Source: Raineya sp. (GTDB lineage Bacteria; Bacteroidota; Bacteroidia; Cytophagales; Thermonemataceae). From it: a stretch of DNA of 64,000 bases. The DNA is taken from contig JALONN010000002.1 of assembly GCA_025454915.1 (NCBI GenBank), positions 300,750-364,749 on the forward strand, written 5' to 3'. Position 1 is the first letter of the stretch, and every line of letters starts with the position of its first letter. Shown piece after piece: positions 18,590-28,322 of this stretch. The translations under genes were made by a program, and so were the position numbers. The notes under the pieces are model-generated. The model was not told where the DNA came from. It made no database searches and saw only the letters and a list, made by a program, of their open reading frames with translations.

Positions 18590-21500
18590 ATGAAAAAAAT
18601 ATTCTTAAGCTTCGCTCTAACTGCTGGAGTAGCTTTTGGTGCTTTTAGTCAAGCAAAATTAGTAGAAAAGATTACAAAAAAAGGTAGTGAAGTAGTTATT
18701 CCCTACGAGAAGTATGTTCTACCTAATGGCTTGACAGTAATTGTTCATGAAGATCACTCTGATCCAATTGTGCATGTAGACGTAACTTATCACGTGGGCT
18801 CGGCTCGTGAAGAAATCAAGAAATCAGGATTTGCTCACTTCTTTGAACACATGATGTTTCAAGGCTCAGACAACGTAGCTGATGAAGAACACTTTAAAAT
18901 AGTTACTGAATCTGGAGGAACACTTAATGGTACAACTAACAGAGACCGTACAAATTATTTCGAAACATTGCCTTCTAATCAGTTAGAAGTTGCGTTGTGG
19001 CTTGAAGCAGATCGTATGGGCTTTTTATTAGATGCTGTAACTCAGAAAAAATTTGAAGTACAAAGATCAACTGTAAAGAATGAACGTGGTCAGAATTACG
19101 ATAACCGTCCTTATGGTTTGGTACAAGAAGTTCTTTCTAAAAATATGTACCCTTATGGGCATCCTTATTCTTGGTTAACAATTGGTTATGTAGAAGACCT
19201 AGATAGAGTAAATGCAGAAGATTTAAAAAACTTCTTTTTACGTTGGTATGGACCTAATAATGCTGTAGTAACGGTTGGAGGAGACGTAAATCCTAAAGAA
19301 GTTGTAAAACTGGTTGAAAAATACTTTGGTTCTATTCCTAAAGGTCCTGAAGTAAAAAATATGGCACCAATGATTGCATCTTTAGATAAAGACCGTTATG
19401 TTTCTTTCGAAGATAACTACATTCGTTTGCCATTATTTGCAATGGTTTTCCCAACTCCTCAAGCTCGTTCAAACGATGAATTTGCTTTAGATTGTTTAGC
19501 TGAAATTTTAGGACAAGGTAAAAATTCCATTATGTATCAGAAAATGGTAAAAACTCAGCAAGCTTTACAAGCAAACGTATTTAATTCAACAAGTGAGTTA
19601 GCTGGTGAGTTTTTTTTACAAGTAATTCCTAATCAAGGTAAAACCCTTGCTGATATGGAAAAACTTGTTCGTGAGAGTATTGCAGAACTTGAAAAACGTG
19701 GAATCACAGATGAAGATATTCAAAAATTTGTAGCTCAAAGAGAAGCAAGATATGTAAACCGCTTATCAAGTGTTTCTGGTAAAGTATCATCTCTGGCTGC
19801 TTATCAAACATTTGCAGGAAATGCAAACTTCTTACAAGAAGAAATGAAAAGATTGAAATCTCTTAAAAAAGAAGATGTTTTAAGAGTATTCAACCAATAT
19901 ATTAAAGGAAAACCTTCTGTAATTTTAAGCTATTACCCTAAAGGACAAAAAAATATTGCAGCTGAAGATAACTATACTATCAATACATCTGGTTATGTAG
20001 CTCCCAATTATGGATATGATGGTTTAAAATACAACAAAGCAAAAGATAATTTCGATAGAAGCAAACGCCCTGCGTCTGGAGCAAGCCCTGTTGTAAAAGT
20101 TCCTGCTGTTTGGAAAAAAGAATTAGACAATGGTGTAAAAATTATTGGAACAAAGAATTCTGAAACTCCTACCGTAACTTTAGTATTCAACCTTAAAAAA
20201 GGTGGCTTCCTCAATACTACACCTGAAAAGGCTGGCGTAGCAAGTTTACTAGGGAGTTTGATGAATGAATCTACTCAAAATTATACAGCTGAACAGATGG
20301 CAGCTGAGCTAGAAAAACTTGGAAGTAGCGTTTCTGTATCAGCGGATGATGAAGGATTAAGCTTTAGCGTTCAAACTCTTAAGAAAAACTTGGATAAAAC
20401 TTTGAAATTGTTTGAAGAAAGACTGTACAAACCTAAATTTGATGCTGCTGAATTTGAAAGAATTAAAAAACAAAGCATACAAGGCTTAAGAGTACAACAA
20501 ACACAACCTACATTTATTGCTTCTGATATTTTTGGCAAATTATTGCATGGAAACAAGGAAATTAGAGCAATTTCTGAGTCAGGAACTGTTGAAACACTTG
20601 AAAAAGTTACGTTAGATGATGTAAAAGCTCTTTATGAACTTGGTCAGATTACTCCCCAAACATTAGAAGGAAATTTGATTATTGTTGGAGATATTACAGA
20701 AGCTGAAATTCTTCCTAAATTATCATTCTTAGGTAAAGTAGGTAAAAATAAGACAATAACGCCTATTACAACAGATAAAGCTGGTCTTCGTACAGAATAT
20801 AAGCCGGAAACAATCAATTCAATTGAAAAAACTCGTATATACCTGATAGATAAGCCCAAATCTGCTCAATCTGAAATCAGAATAGGTTATGTAACTCCTA
20901 GTTTAAAATATGGAGCATTAGACGAATACTACAAAGTTGGTTTAATGAGCTATGTATTGGGTGGAGCTTTCAATAGTCGTATCAACTTAAATCTTCGTGA
21001 AGATAAAGGCTGGACTTATGGTGCAAGAGGCTCATTCTCTGGTGATAATTTTGATACACGTTTCACAGCTTCTGGAGGTATTAAAATCCAAGCTACTGAT
21101 AGTGCTGTATATGAGTTTATGAAAGAAATTAAAAATTATGCAGAAAATGGTATTACAGATGCAGAATTAACATTCACCAAAGCATCTATAGGTCAGTCAG
21201 AAGCTTTACGTTATGAAACTGGTTTCCAAAAAGCAGGATTTCTTAACAGATTGTTAGAATATAATTTACCTACAAATTATACTCAGACTCAAAACCAAAT
21301 ACTCAAAAATATTACAAAAGAAGAAATCAATACTTTGGCTAAAAAACACTTACCTTACAATAATATGCTTATTGTGATAGTTGGTGATAAGTCTGTGGTA
21401 TTGAAAGGTTTGAGTCGTTTGGGTTACCAAATTACAGAACTGGATGCTACTGGTAAAGTATTGGCAGAAGATGCTGTAAAAGCTGAAGCAGAAAAAGCTG

Positions 21501-21658
21501 CAAAAGCAGCCAATGACGCTAAAGCAAAGGCTGAAGCTGAGGCGAAAGCAAAAGCAGATGAAGAAGCTAAGAAAAAGGCTGAAGAAGAAGCTGCAGGTAA
21601 AAAAGGTAAGAAAAAGAAAGAAAAGAAGAAAAAATCTAAAACTGAAGAAACCAAGTAA
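18590..21658 (+). CDS. Two-domain M16 (pitrilysin-type) zinc protease with charged C-terminal tail
   Basis: 1022 residues with a signal peptide (MKKIFLSFALTAGVAFGAFS). The first M16 domain carries the inverted zinc motif HFFEH (83-87) and the downstream Glu in VKNERGQNYDNRPYG. The second M16 half (about 515-940) lacks HxxEH but keeps the R/Y substrate-binding motif (NLREDKGWTYGARGSF). This is the usual active plus inactive arrangement. The last 64 residues (from about 959) are almost only Ala, Lys and Glu (AEKAAKAANDAKAKAEAEAK and so on, ending KKKKEKKKKSK), unlike typical M16 enzymes. Likely periplasmic peptide degradation. Transcription ends at 21663-21696. Confidence 0.9.
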   Translation: MKKIFLSFALTAGVAFGAFSQAKLVEKITKKGSEVVIPYEKYVLPNGLTVIVHEDHSDPIVHVDVTYHVGSAREEIKKSGFAHFFEHMMFQGSDNVADEEHFKIVTESGGTLNGTTNRDRTNYFETLPSNQLEVALWLEADRMGFLLDAVTQKKFEVQRSTVKNERGQNYDNRPYGLVQEVLSKNMYPYGHPYSWLTIGYVEDLDRVNAEDLKNFFLRWYGPNNAVVTVGGDVNPKEVVKLVEKYFGSIPKGPEVKNMAPMIASLDKDRYVSFEDNYIRLPLFAMVFPTPQARSNDEFALDCLAEILGQGKNSIMYQKMVKTQQALQANVFNSTSELAGEFFLQVIPNQGKTLADMEKLVRESIAELEKRGITDEDIQKFVAQREARYVNRLSSVSGKVSSLAAYQTFAGNANFLQEEMKRLKSLKKEDVLRVFNQYIKGKPSVILSYYPKGQKNIAAEDNYTINTSGYVAPNYGYDGLKYNKAKDNFDRSKRPASGASPVVKVPAVWKKELDNGVKIIGTKNSETPTVTLVFNLKKGGFLNTTPEKAGVASLLGSLMNESTQNYTAEQMAAELEKLGSSVSVSADDEGLSFSVQTLKKNLDKTLKLFEERLYKPKFDAAEFERIKKQSIQGLRVQQTQPTFIASDIFGKLLHGNKEIRAISESGTVETLEKVTLDDVKALYELGQITPQTLEGNLIIVGDITEAEILPKLSFLGKVGKNKTITPITTDKAGLRTEYKPETINSIEKTRIYLIDKPKSAQSEIRIGYVTPSLKYGALDEYYKVGLMSYVLGGAFNSRINLNLREDKGWTYGARGSFSGDNFDTRFTASGGIKIQATDSAVYEFMKEIKNYAENGITDAELTFTKASIGQSEALRYETGFQKAGFLNRLLEYNLPTNYTQTQNQILKNITKEEINTLAKKHLPYNNMLIVIVGDKSVVLKGLSRLGYQITELDATGKVLAEDAVKAEAEKAAKAANDAKAKAEAEAKAKADEEAKKKAEEEAAGKKGKKKKEKKKKSKTEETK

Positions 21659-21662
21659 TTTT

Positions 21663-21696
21663 AAAAGTGGGGTAGCTAAACTATCCCACTTTTTTT
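21663..21696 (+). terminator. Terminator after the M16 protease gene
   Basis: AAAAGTGGGGTAG pairs with CTATCCCACTTTT (one G-T pair), loop CTAAA, then a T-run. Confidence 0.8.
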
Positions 21697-21756
21697 ATGA
21701 AGTTTTTAAACCTTTTTCCACAAATAGCATCAAAGAATAAAACCAATAATATATAC

Positions 21757-22557
21757 ATGATGAAACATATATTTTTGAGTATGCTATTAATATCTGGAAC
21801 GAGTATTTCGCATACATACGCACAAAAAGAAGATAAAGCAGAAGTAAAAGGTCAAAACTTTAGCCTTGAAGGAGCTTTAGATTTATTTAAAAAATCAAAA
21901 AATCTTGAAGAATTTGAAAAATTGTTAAATCAGGAAGATAATAATGTTAATAACTTGGATTTAAACAATGATGGAAATACAGACTATGTAATTGTTGAAG
22001 ATATACAAGATAAAGAAACACATGTAATAGTACTTAGTACCTATATCAATGAAAAAGAAAAGCAGGATATAGCAACCATCGGAATTGAAAAAACAGGTAA
22101 AGAAGAAGCTATTCTGCAAATAGAAGGAGATGAAGATTTGTATGCTACCAACACCATTGTTGAACCTGTTGAAGAAGTACAAAAATCAAATAAAAGAGGT
22201 CCAAGTATATCTGATATTCAACTTGTTCGTGTAAATGTATGGTTGTGGCCTAGTGTACAATTTGTATATGCTCCGGGCTATAGGGTATGGGTTTCTCCCT
22301 ACAGATGGGGTTATTATCCTATGTGGTGGAAGCCTTGGAGACCTTGGGGATATTCAGTTTTCTACACAAGAACAGCACCTTTTAGAGTATATTATCGTCC
22401 AACCCCTGTACGCAGAGTAGTGGTAGCTCGTAGGGTTTATGCTCCTCATAGATCTACAACTGTTGTAATCCATAAACCACATGGAAAAACAGTAATACAT
22501 ACCAATAGACGAGGTAAAACTACGGTTGTAAAAACAAGAAGAGGACGTAGAAGATAA
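21757..22557 (+). CDS. Secreted protein with DxNxDGxxD motif and aromatic-rich C-terminus
   Basis: From the ATG at 21757 the protein has about 266 residues. An earlier in-frame ATG at 21697 lies at the end of the preceding terminator T-run and is unlikely to be used. It has a signal peptide (MMKHIFLSMLLISGTSISHT, then AQ). A small domain with DLNNDGNTDYVIVED follows; the DxNxDGxxD loop resembles a calcium-binding motif. Then comes a Trp/Tyr/Pro-rich stretch (VNVWLWPSVQFVYAPGYRVW, then SPYRWGYYPMWWKPWRPWGY) and a basic Arg/Thr/Val tail (repeated VVVARR, HKPHGKTV, RRGK). The family is common in Bacteroidota genomes but its role is not known to me. It may be a cell-surface or matrix protein. Confidence 0.65.
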   Translation: MMKHIFLSMLLISGTSISHTYAQKEDKAEVKGQNFSLEGALDLFKKSKNLEEFEKLLNQEDNNVNNLDLNNDGNTDYVIVEDIQDKETHVIVLSTYINEKEKQDIATIGIEKTGKEEAILQIEGDEDLYATNTIVEPVEEVQKSNKRGPSISDIQLVRVNVWLWPSVQFVYAPGYRVWVSPYRWGYYPMWWKPWRPWGYSVFYTRTAPFRVYYRPTPVRRVVVARRVYAPHRSTTVVIHKPHGKTVIHTNRRGKTTVVKTRRGRRR

Positions 22558-22585
22558 AAATAAGGTAGTGTACACTACCTTATTT
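22556..22585. terminator. Bidirectional terminator
   Basis: A near-perfect 30-base palindrome (AAATAAGGTAGTG then TA then CACTACCTTATTT) spans the ends of two convergent genes. It overlaps the end of the minus-strand gene at 22580. Confidence 0.8.
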
Positions 22586-23374
22586 TATTTTTAAGATACC
22601 TAAGTTTTGGAGAGCCTCAACACTTTCTAAAAAATCCTCTTTCTTTTTTACTTCTATGACAATTAAAGGTCTGTTTTCTAAACTGTAAAGAATATTAAAA
22701 AACTTATCAAAATTCTGATTTCCTTTAGTAAAAGCAATGTGCTCATCTGTAAATCCATGATTACTATGTAAATGGATATACATTGCCTGTCCTTGATAGC
22801 CAGCCAACCACTCATCTGGAGGCATTTTACTCTGTGTAAAACAATAAGAATGTCCTGTATCATAACAAGCCTTAAAGTTTGGATGATTTATTTTTTCCAA
22901 AACCTTTAAAATCATATCAGGGCTTTCTTCTCTGGTATTCTCTATAAAAACTTTGATATTTCTTTGTTCAGTTATAGGAATAAACGTCTTCCAAAACTCA
23001 GCTTGTTTTTCAATCCATATTTCTTCATAGTTTTTTGCTGTAGAAGGGATAAAGTTTGCATGAAAAACCAGTTCATGAATATTTAATTGTGTAGCAATAT
23101 CAATAGATTGTAAAATTCTGAATTTACATACTTCTAAAATTTTAGAGTCTCTTGTAACAGGGTTCAAATCGTAGAAAGCACCATGCATGGTAATTTTTTT
23201 TGAAAACCCATTTAACATTTGTTTGTAGTGTTCAATGTCTACCTGAAGAGTATCTTTATCTAAATTCCAAGGCAAAGAAAAATAAGAAAGCTCAATCCCT
23301 ACTCCTAGTTTTTCAAACAAAATCAATGTTTCAGGAGTAAGATTTTCAACAGAGACAACAACTTCAAAATTCAT
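22580..23374 (-). CDS. Sugar phosphate isomerase/epimerase family protein (TIM barrel)
   Basis: 264 residues with no signal peptide. Strand-end acidic and His residues fit the xylose-isomerase-like TIM barrel (AP endonuclease 2 family): MHGAFYDLNP near 67, HELVFHANF near 105, FIENTREESPD near 146, KACYDTGHSYCF near 168, MYIHLHSNHGFTDEH near 198 and IVIEVKK at the end. Such enzymes bind a divalent metal and isomerise sugars or related compounds; the substrate cannot be told from sequence. It stands alone, convergent with the upstream secreted protein gene. Confidence 0.8.
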   Translation of the reverse strand: MNFEVVVSVENLTPETLILFEKLGVGIELSYFSLPWNLDKDTLQVDIEHYKQMLNGFSKKITMHGAFYDLNPVTRDSKILEVCKFRILQSIDIATQLNIHELVFHANFIPSTAKNYEEIWIEKQAEFWKTFIPITEQRNIKVFIENTREESPDMILKVLEKINHPNFKACYDTGHSYCFTQSKMPPDEWLAGYQGQAMYIHLHSNHGFTDEHIAFTKGNQNFDKFFNILYSLENRPLIVIEVKKKEDFLESVEALQNLGILKIK

Positions 23375-23443
23375 TTTAATAAAGAATTTGGTGATAGAGT
23401 AAAATTAAGAAATCTAACAAAAATAGAATTGTAAAAATTTTAT

Positions 23444-23451
23444 TATTTTTG
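23444..23451 (+). promoter_or_regulatory. -7 promoter element (TATTTTTG) of icmF
   Basis: TAnnTTTG match 27 bases before the icmF start codon; no TTTG at the right distance upstream. Confidence 0.4.
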
Positions 23452-23478
23452 TAATAAAACCAAGATAAAACATAGAAT

Positions 23479-26400
23479 ATGCAGACAACGCCTTACAAAC
23501 CTCAAAATCATATTCGTATTGTTACGGCTGCTTCGCTATTTGATGGGCACGATGCTGCTATCAATATCATGCGAAGAATTATTCAGGCATCAGGAGCTGA
23601 AGTAATTCACCTAGGACATAACCGTTCTGTTGCCGAAATTGTAGATTGTGCCATACAAGAAGATGCTCAAGCCATAGCCATTACAAGTTATCAGGGGGGG
23701 CATACAGAATATTTTAAATATGCTTATGATTTGTTGAAGGAAAAAGGAGCAGGGCATATCAGAATTTTTGGTGGTGGTGGTGGTACAATTCTTCCTTCTG
23801 AGATTGAAGAATTACATGCTTATGGAATTACCAGAATTTATCATCCAGATGATGGCAGAGCCATGGGATTACAAGGTATGATAAACGATTTACTTGAAAA
23901 ATGTGATTTTGCAACTTATAATAATCAGAAAGCTATAAATGCTACTCCTACACAAGCAGAGTCTATTTCCGAAATACACTCTTTGTTGGCTCAAGCCAAA
24001 CAAAAGAGCCATTTGGCAATAGGTAGACTGATTTCTATTGCAGAAAACTTTCCTGAAGTGTATCAAACTATCAAAAGTGAAATTGTAAATATAAAAAGCA
24101 AAATACCTGTTTTGGGTATTACAGGAACAGGAGGAGCAGGAAAATCATCTATGATTGATGAAGTTGTAAGAAGATTTATCTTAGACTTTGAAGAAAAAAA
24201 TATTGCTGTCATCTCCGTTGACCCCTCCAAACGCAAAACAGGTGGAGCTTTGCTGGGTGACCGTATCAGAATGAATGCAATACACAGTAATCGTGTGTAT
24301 ATGCGTAGTTTGGCAACAAGACAAAGTAACTTGGCTCTGAGTAAATATGTACAAGATGCAATAGATATTTGTAAGTTTGCCGGCTTCGATATGCTGATTG
24401 TGGAAACTTCTGGTATTGGGCAATCTGATACCGAAATTGTAGAACACTCAGATGTGTGTATGTACGTGATGACGTCTGAATATGGAGCAGCAACCCAACT
24501 TGAGAAAATTGATATGCTTGATTTTGCAGACATCATTGCTATCAATAAATTTGATAAAAGAGGTTCTTTAGATGCTTTGAGAGATGTTCGTAAACAATAC
24601 AAGCGTAATAAAAACCTTTGGGAAACCTCTGATGATGAGTTACCTATCTTTGGGACAATAGCCAGTCAGTTCAACGACCCTGGAACAAATGTTCTTTATC
24701 GAAATATCATGGATAAGATTGTAGCAAAAACAAATGTTACAGCTCTTCAATCTGACTTTGAGATAACAGAAAAAATGTCAGAAAAAATCTACATTATTCC
24801 TCCTGAAAGAGTTCGTTATCTTTCTGAAATCTGTGAAAACAGCGAAAGCTACGATAAATTTGTTAAAGAACAGACTAATATTGCTCGCCAGATGTATCAG
24901 CTCAAAGGTACAATAGATATGCTCAGAGCAGAAATTGGTAAAAAAGTAATTGAAATTAAAGAGCAATCAGAAAATTTAGTATATGCTGTTGAGCATATTC
25001 AGGGTGAACCAGAATATCTCTCTGATTTAGTAGATAGATACAATCGTTTAGAAAAAGGCTTGGATGTTGAATGCAAGGCAATGCTTAAAGACTGGGAAGC
25101 TACAAAGAAGCGTTACAAAGCAGAAAAATATCAGTTTCAGGTTCGTGACAAAATTATAGAACAAGATTTATATTATACTTCACTTTCTGGAACAAAGATA
25201 CCTAAAGTAAGTTTGCCTAAATATGAGGATTGGGGAGATATTTTACAATGGTTACTTACAGAAAATGCACCAGGTTTCTTTCCTTATGCTTCAGGTGTTT
25301 TTCCTTTAAAACGAGAAGGTGAAGACCCAACTCGTATGTTTGCAGGTGAGGGTGGACCTGAAAGAACGAACAAACGTTTTCATTATGTATCCAAAGGGCT
25401 TCCTGCCAAACGTTTATCAACAGCATTTGATAGTGTAACACTTTATGGCGAAAACCCTGACCATAGACCAGATATTTATGGTAAAATAGGTAATTCTGGG
25501 GTAAATGTTGCTACGCTTGATGATGCAAAGAAACTTTATTCTGGATTTAATCTTTGTGATCCAGCAACTTCTGTTTCTATGACCATCAACGGTCCTGCTC
25601 CCATGATTCTTGCATTTTTTATGAATGTAGCCATTGACCAACAATGTGAGTTATATATCAAGAAAAATGGTTTGGAAGCAGAAACGAATGCTAAAATTGA
25701 AGAAATTTATAAGAAAAAAGGCTTACCGAGACCCCATTACAATGCAGAAAATTTACCAGAAGGTAATGATGGTTTAGGTTTGATGCTTTTAGGTGTAACA
25801 GGTGAAGAAGTACTACCCAAAGATGTTTATGAGCAAATAAAGGCTTATACGCTTTCACAGGTTCGTGGAACTGTACAAGCTGATATTCTCAAAGAAGACC
25901 AAGCTCAAAATACTTGTATTTTTTCTACGGAGTTTGCTCTGCGTATGATGGGTGATATTCAGCAATATTTTATCACCAAAAAGGTAAGAAATTTTTACTC
26001 TGTTTCAATATCTGGTTATCATATTGCAGAAGCAGGAGCAAACCCTATTACACAATTAGCTTTGACCCTTTCAAATGGTTTTACGTTTGTAGAATACTAT
26101 TTGAGTAGAGGAATGCATATTGACGATTTTGCTCCAAATCTTTCATTCTTTTTCTCAAATGGTATGGATCCAGAATATTCTGTTTTGGGACGTGTGGCAA
26201 GACGTATCTGGTCAAAAGCAATGAAGTATAAATATGGAGGAAATGATCGTAGCCAAAAACTAAAATACCATATTCAGACATCAGGGCGTAGCTTGCATGC
26301 TCAGGAAATTGCGTTTAACGATATCAGAACAACTCTGCAAGCCCTTTATGCAATCTATGACAACTGTAACTCATTGCATACCAATGCTTACGATGAGGCA

Positions 26401-26964
26401 ATTACAACACCTACTGAAGAAAGTGTGAGAAGAGCAATGGCTATTCAGCTCATTATCAACCACGAACTGGGTTTGGCTAAAAATGAAAACCCTTTACAAG
26501 GGGCATTTATTATCGAAGAACTAACAGATTTGGTAGAACAAGCTGTGCTCAATGAATTCAAATCTATTTCAGAACGTGGTGGTGTATTGGGAGCTATGGA
26601 AAGAATGTATCAAAGAAGTAAAGTTCAAGAAGAAAGTATGCACTACGAAATGAAAAAGCATACAGGCGAATTGCCAATTATGGGTGTAAATACATTCCTT
26701 GACCCTAAAGGATCTCCAACTGTTGTACCTGCGGAGGTAATTCGTTCAACAACCGAAGAAAAAGAATTCCAAATTGCTCAACGCAATGCCTTCCATGCTC
26801 GTAATTCCGAAAATTCGGCTGTAATGCTCAAATATCTCCAAAAAACAGCCATTGAAAATGGAAATATTTTTGAAGCCTTGATGGAAACAGCTAAATATTG
26901 CAGTTTAGGACAAATGTCTAATGCCTTATATTTGGTAGGTGGGCAGTATAGAAGGAATATGTAG
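23479..26964 (+). CDS. icmF: Fused isobutyryl-CoA mutase (B12 domain, G-protein chaperone, mutase)
   Basis: 1161-residue adenosylcobalamin enzyme that interconverts isobutyryl- and n-butyryl-CoA. In order it shows: an N-terminal B12-binding domain ([13 protein letters not shown] near 15, [13 protein letters not shown] near 96); a MeaI/ArgK-type GTPase chaperone domain with Walker [10 protein letters not shown] near 215, [19 protein letters not shown] and the NKFD base-specificity motif near 355; and a C-terminal mutase domain from about 565 ([37 protein letters not shown]). Fusion of all three parts in one chain is the definition of IcmF and separates it from MutA/MutB methylmalonyl-CoA mutase. 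The built-in GTPase helps load or replace damaged cofactor. The gene is monocistronic. Confidence 0.92.
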   Translation: MQTTPYKPQNHIRIVTAASLFDGHDAAINIMRRIIQASGAEVIHLGHNRSVAEIVDCAIQEDAQAIAITSYQGGHTEYFKYAYDLLKEKGAGHIRIFGGGGGTILPSEIEELHAYGITRIYHPDDGRAMGLQGMINDLLEKCDFATYNNQKAINATPTQAESISEIHSLLAQAKQKSHLAIGRLISIAENFPEVYQTIKSEIVNIKSKIPVLGITGTGGAGKSSMIDEVVRRFILDFEEKNIAVISVDPSKRKTGGALLGDRIRMNAIHSNRVYMRSLATRQSNLALSKYVQDAIDICKFAGFDMLIVETSGIGQSDTEIVEHSDVCMYVMTSEYGAATQLEKIDMLDFADIIAINKFDKRGSLDALRDVRKQYKRNKNLWETSDDELPIFGTIASQFNDPGTNVLYRNIMDKIVAKTNVTALQSDFEITEKMSEKIYIIPPERVRYLSEICENSESYDKFVKEQTNIARQMYQLKGTIDMLRAEIGKKVIEIKEQSENLVYAVEHIQGEPEYLSDLVDRYNRLEKGLDVECKAMLKDWEATKKRYKAEKYQFQVRDKIIEQDLYYTSLSGTKIPKVSLPKYEDWGDILQWLLTENAPGFFPYASGVFPLKREGEDPTRMFAGEGGPERTNKRFHYVSKGLPAKRLSTAFDSVTLYGENPDHRPDIYGKIGNSGVNVATLDDAKKLYSGFNLCDPATSVSMTINGPAPMILAFFMNVAIDQQCELYIKKNGLEAETNAKIEEIYKKKGLPRPHYNAENLPEGNDGLGLMLLGVTGEEVLPKDVYEQIKAYTLSQVRGTVQADILKEDQAQNTCIFSTEFALRMMGDIQQYFITKKVRNFYSVSISGYHIAEAGANPITQLALTLSNGFTFVEYYLSRGMHIDDFAPNLSFFFSNGMDPEYSVLGRVARRIWSKAMKYKYGGNDRSQKLKYHIQTSGRSLHAQEIAFNDIRTTLQALYAIYDNCNSLHTNAYDEAITTPTEESVRRAMAIQLIINHELGLAKNENPLQGAFIIEELTDLVEQAVLNEFKSISERGGVLGAMERMYQRSKVQEESMHYEMKKHTGELPIMGVNTFLDPKGSPTVVPAEVIRSTTEEKEFQIAQRNAFHARNSENSAVMLKYLQKTAIENGNIFEALMETAKYCSLGQMSNALYLVGGQYRRNM

Positions 26965-26980
26965 TTTTCAATAAACATGA

Positions 26981-27008
26981 AAAAAGCCGAGCTAAGCTCG
27001 GCTTTTTA
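26981..27008. terminator. Bidirectional terminator between icmF and the phasin-like gene
   Basis: AAAAAGCCGAGC and GCTCGGCTTTTT with a TAA loop: a 12-bp perfect stem with A/T flanks between convergent genes. Confidence 0.88.
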
Positions 27009-27031
27009 ATTTCATAACAGTTGAAGAGGAA

Positions 27032-27454
27032 TTACTTAGCAGGTTGGCAAAGGTCAATTACTTTCAATACTGTTTCTTTAGCGAAATCAGCGTTCATGTA
27101 GTCAGCAGCTTTCCACTCAGCACCTTTCTTAGAAGATTTTTTCCAGAAGTCTAAATCCATAGCAGTAGTGATATTCTTTTGGAAATGTTTCACTTGTGTA
27201 TTTAATACTTCGTTTAATTCTTCTACAGATTTCACTTGAGCTACACGGATCAAAGAATCGAACCAGTTAGAAGCAAGAGTTTCGTTAGCTTCTAAAGTTT
27301 CTTTTACGAACTCAGGAGCGTTATCAAAACCTACTGTTTTTTTCACGTTAGTGAATGCATCTTTCAAAGTGTTTTTTACTTTTACTAGAGTCTCTTGATT
27401 TTGTTCTGCCATTTTGTTTACTGTTTCAGTAGCAGCGTTTTTTGCAGTTGCCAT
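27032..27454 (-). CDS. Phasin-like granule-associated protein
   Basis: 140 residues, all alpha-helical and amphipathic, no signal peptide. The N-terminal Ala/Thr/Asn-rich helix (MATAKNAATETVNKMAEQNQ) and the body (APEFVKETLEANETLASNWF, VKSVEELNEVLNTQVKHFQK) match the pattern of phasins, which coat polyhydroxyalkanoate granules. There is no PHA synthase in the window, so a granule role is inferred only from this resemblance. Codon use is strongly biased toward frequent codons, and there is a full consensus promoter, which together suggest high expression. Confidence 0.6.
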   Translation of the reverse strand: MATAKNAATETVNKMAEQNQETLVKVKNTLKDAFTNVKKTVGFDNAPEFVKETLEANETLASNWFDSLIRVAQVKSVEELNEVLNTQVKHFQKNITTAMDLDFWKKSSKKGAEWKAADYMNADFAKETVLKVIDLCQPAK

Positions 27455-27503
27455 AATAGTATCTGTTTATAGGGTTATACAATGCTTTTCCAAATTGTTG
27501 ATA

Positions 27504-27535
27504 CAAAATTACGGCGACCTTCTAAACTCTGCAAA
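27504..27535 (-). promoter_or_regulatory. Bacteroidota-type promoter of the phasin-like gene
   Basis: On the minus strand, TTTG (27535-27532), 20 bases, TAATTTTG (27511-27504). The leader to the ATG at 27454 is about 43 bases. The remainder of 27536-27682 is AT-rich with no recognised element. Confidence 0.7.
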
Positions 27536-27682
27536 TAATCATTAAGAAATCTTGCACTTTTTTTTATTTTTTTGACAAAAATTGATTTTTTTTGATTTTG
27601 AAATTGTATTATTCTAAGATAAACCAAATATTATTCGGCATGCATACCAGATGGGTTACGTTGATGTTAAGTGCAGGTAAAA

Positions 27683-27720
27683 AACAAAAGAGATTTTTGA
27701 AGTCAAAAATCTCTTTTGTT
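27683..27720 (-). terminator. Terminator of the TonB receptor/lipoprotein operon
   Basis: Two 18-base complementary arms (AACAAAAGAGATTTTTGA and its reverse complement) with a 2-base centre, 20 bases past the lipoprotein gene stop. Confidence 0.8.
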
Positions 27721-27740
27721 AATTTTAAACCAATACTAAC

Positions 27741-28316
27741 TTATTGAATATTAGCTTTGAAAGTAATATTGAAATCTTGCTCGCCACCAATCTTAGAATC
27801 ATAAACCCAAGGAGTGCTAGCTATATTCAATGATTTATTAGGCTCATGAGCTAAAATTAATTGTAAGTCACCCCCTCCTGAACTATTAACGGTTGTTACA
27901 CGACTAGCCAATCCAACAGGCTGATTTTTAGAATCTTTATCCGAATATTCAAAAGAAGAGAATAAATTGCTTTGTGAAAAACCAAAATAAATTTGGTGTT
28001 CATCTTTTTCTTCAGCTATTTCAGCTGTGATGTCTTCATTATCTTCGCCTGTAACAATTACTGATACATTGTAAGATGTATTTCTTTTTAAAATTCCATT
28101 GTTAATTACAGGAGCATTACCACCTACACCATCAGTATCTTCATAAGTAAATGTAACAACTTCAGAACTATTAGCTGTATTTGTAAAGTTTACAGTAACT
28201 TTGGTAATAACTTCCTGTTCATTTACGGGAGCAGGGTCATCTTTTTTACAAGCTCCTAAAAATAATGTACCCGCTAATAAAAACATGGTTAGTTTGTTAA
28301 AGGATTTCATTTTCAT
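27741..28316 (-). CDS. Lipoprotein paired with TonB-dependent receptor
   Basis: 191 residues. The signal ends in the lipobox L-G-A-C (MKMKSFNKLTMFLLAGTLFL, then GACKKDD). The mature part has immunoglobulin-like alternating strands (VTKVTVNFTNTANSSEVVTF, LKRNTSYNVSVIVTG) and an acidic segment (EDNEDITAEIAEEKDEHQIY). It starts 6 bases downstream of the TonB receptor stop, so the two form one operon with the terminator at 27683-27720. A surface-exposed or periplasmic ligand-binding partner of the receptor is the natural inference; no specific family was recognised. Confidence 0.7.
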   Translation of the reverse strand: MKMKSFNKLTMFLLAGTLFLGACKKDDPAPVNEQEVITKVTVNFTNTANSSEVVTFTYEDTDGVGGNAPVINNGILKRNTSYNVSVIVTGEDNEDITAEIAEEKDEHQIYFGFSQSNLFSSFEYSDKDSKNQPVGLASRVTTVNSSGGGDLQLILAHEPNKSLNIASTPWVYDSKIGGEQDFNITFKANIQ

Positions 28317-28322
28317 GTGATT

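Noticed and set aside
21424..21654. 76-residue Ala/Ser/Phe-rich minus-strand frame
   Set aside because: It is the complement of the Ala/Lys/Glu repeat tail of the M16 protease.
21697..21756. Upstream start (ATG 21697) for the secreted aromatic-rich protein
   Set aside because: It follows directly on the T-run of the previous terminator and would bury the signal peptide 20 residues inside the protein.
24063..24602. 179-residue minus-strand frame inside icmF
   Set aside because: Antisense to the conserved GTPase domain of a confident gene, with no signal, domain or promoter of its own.
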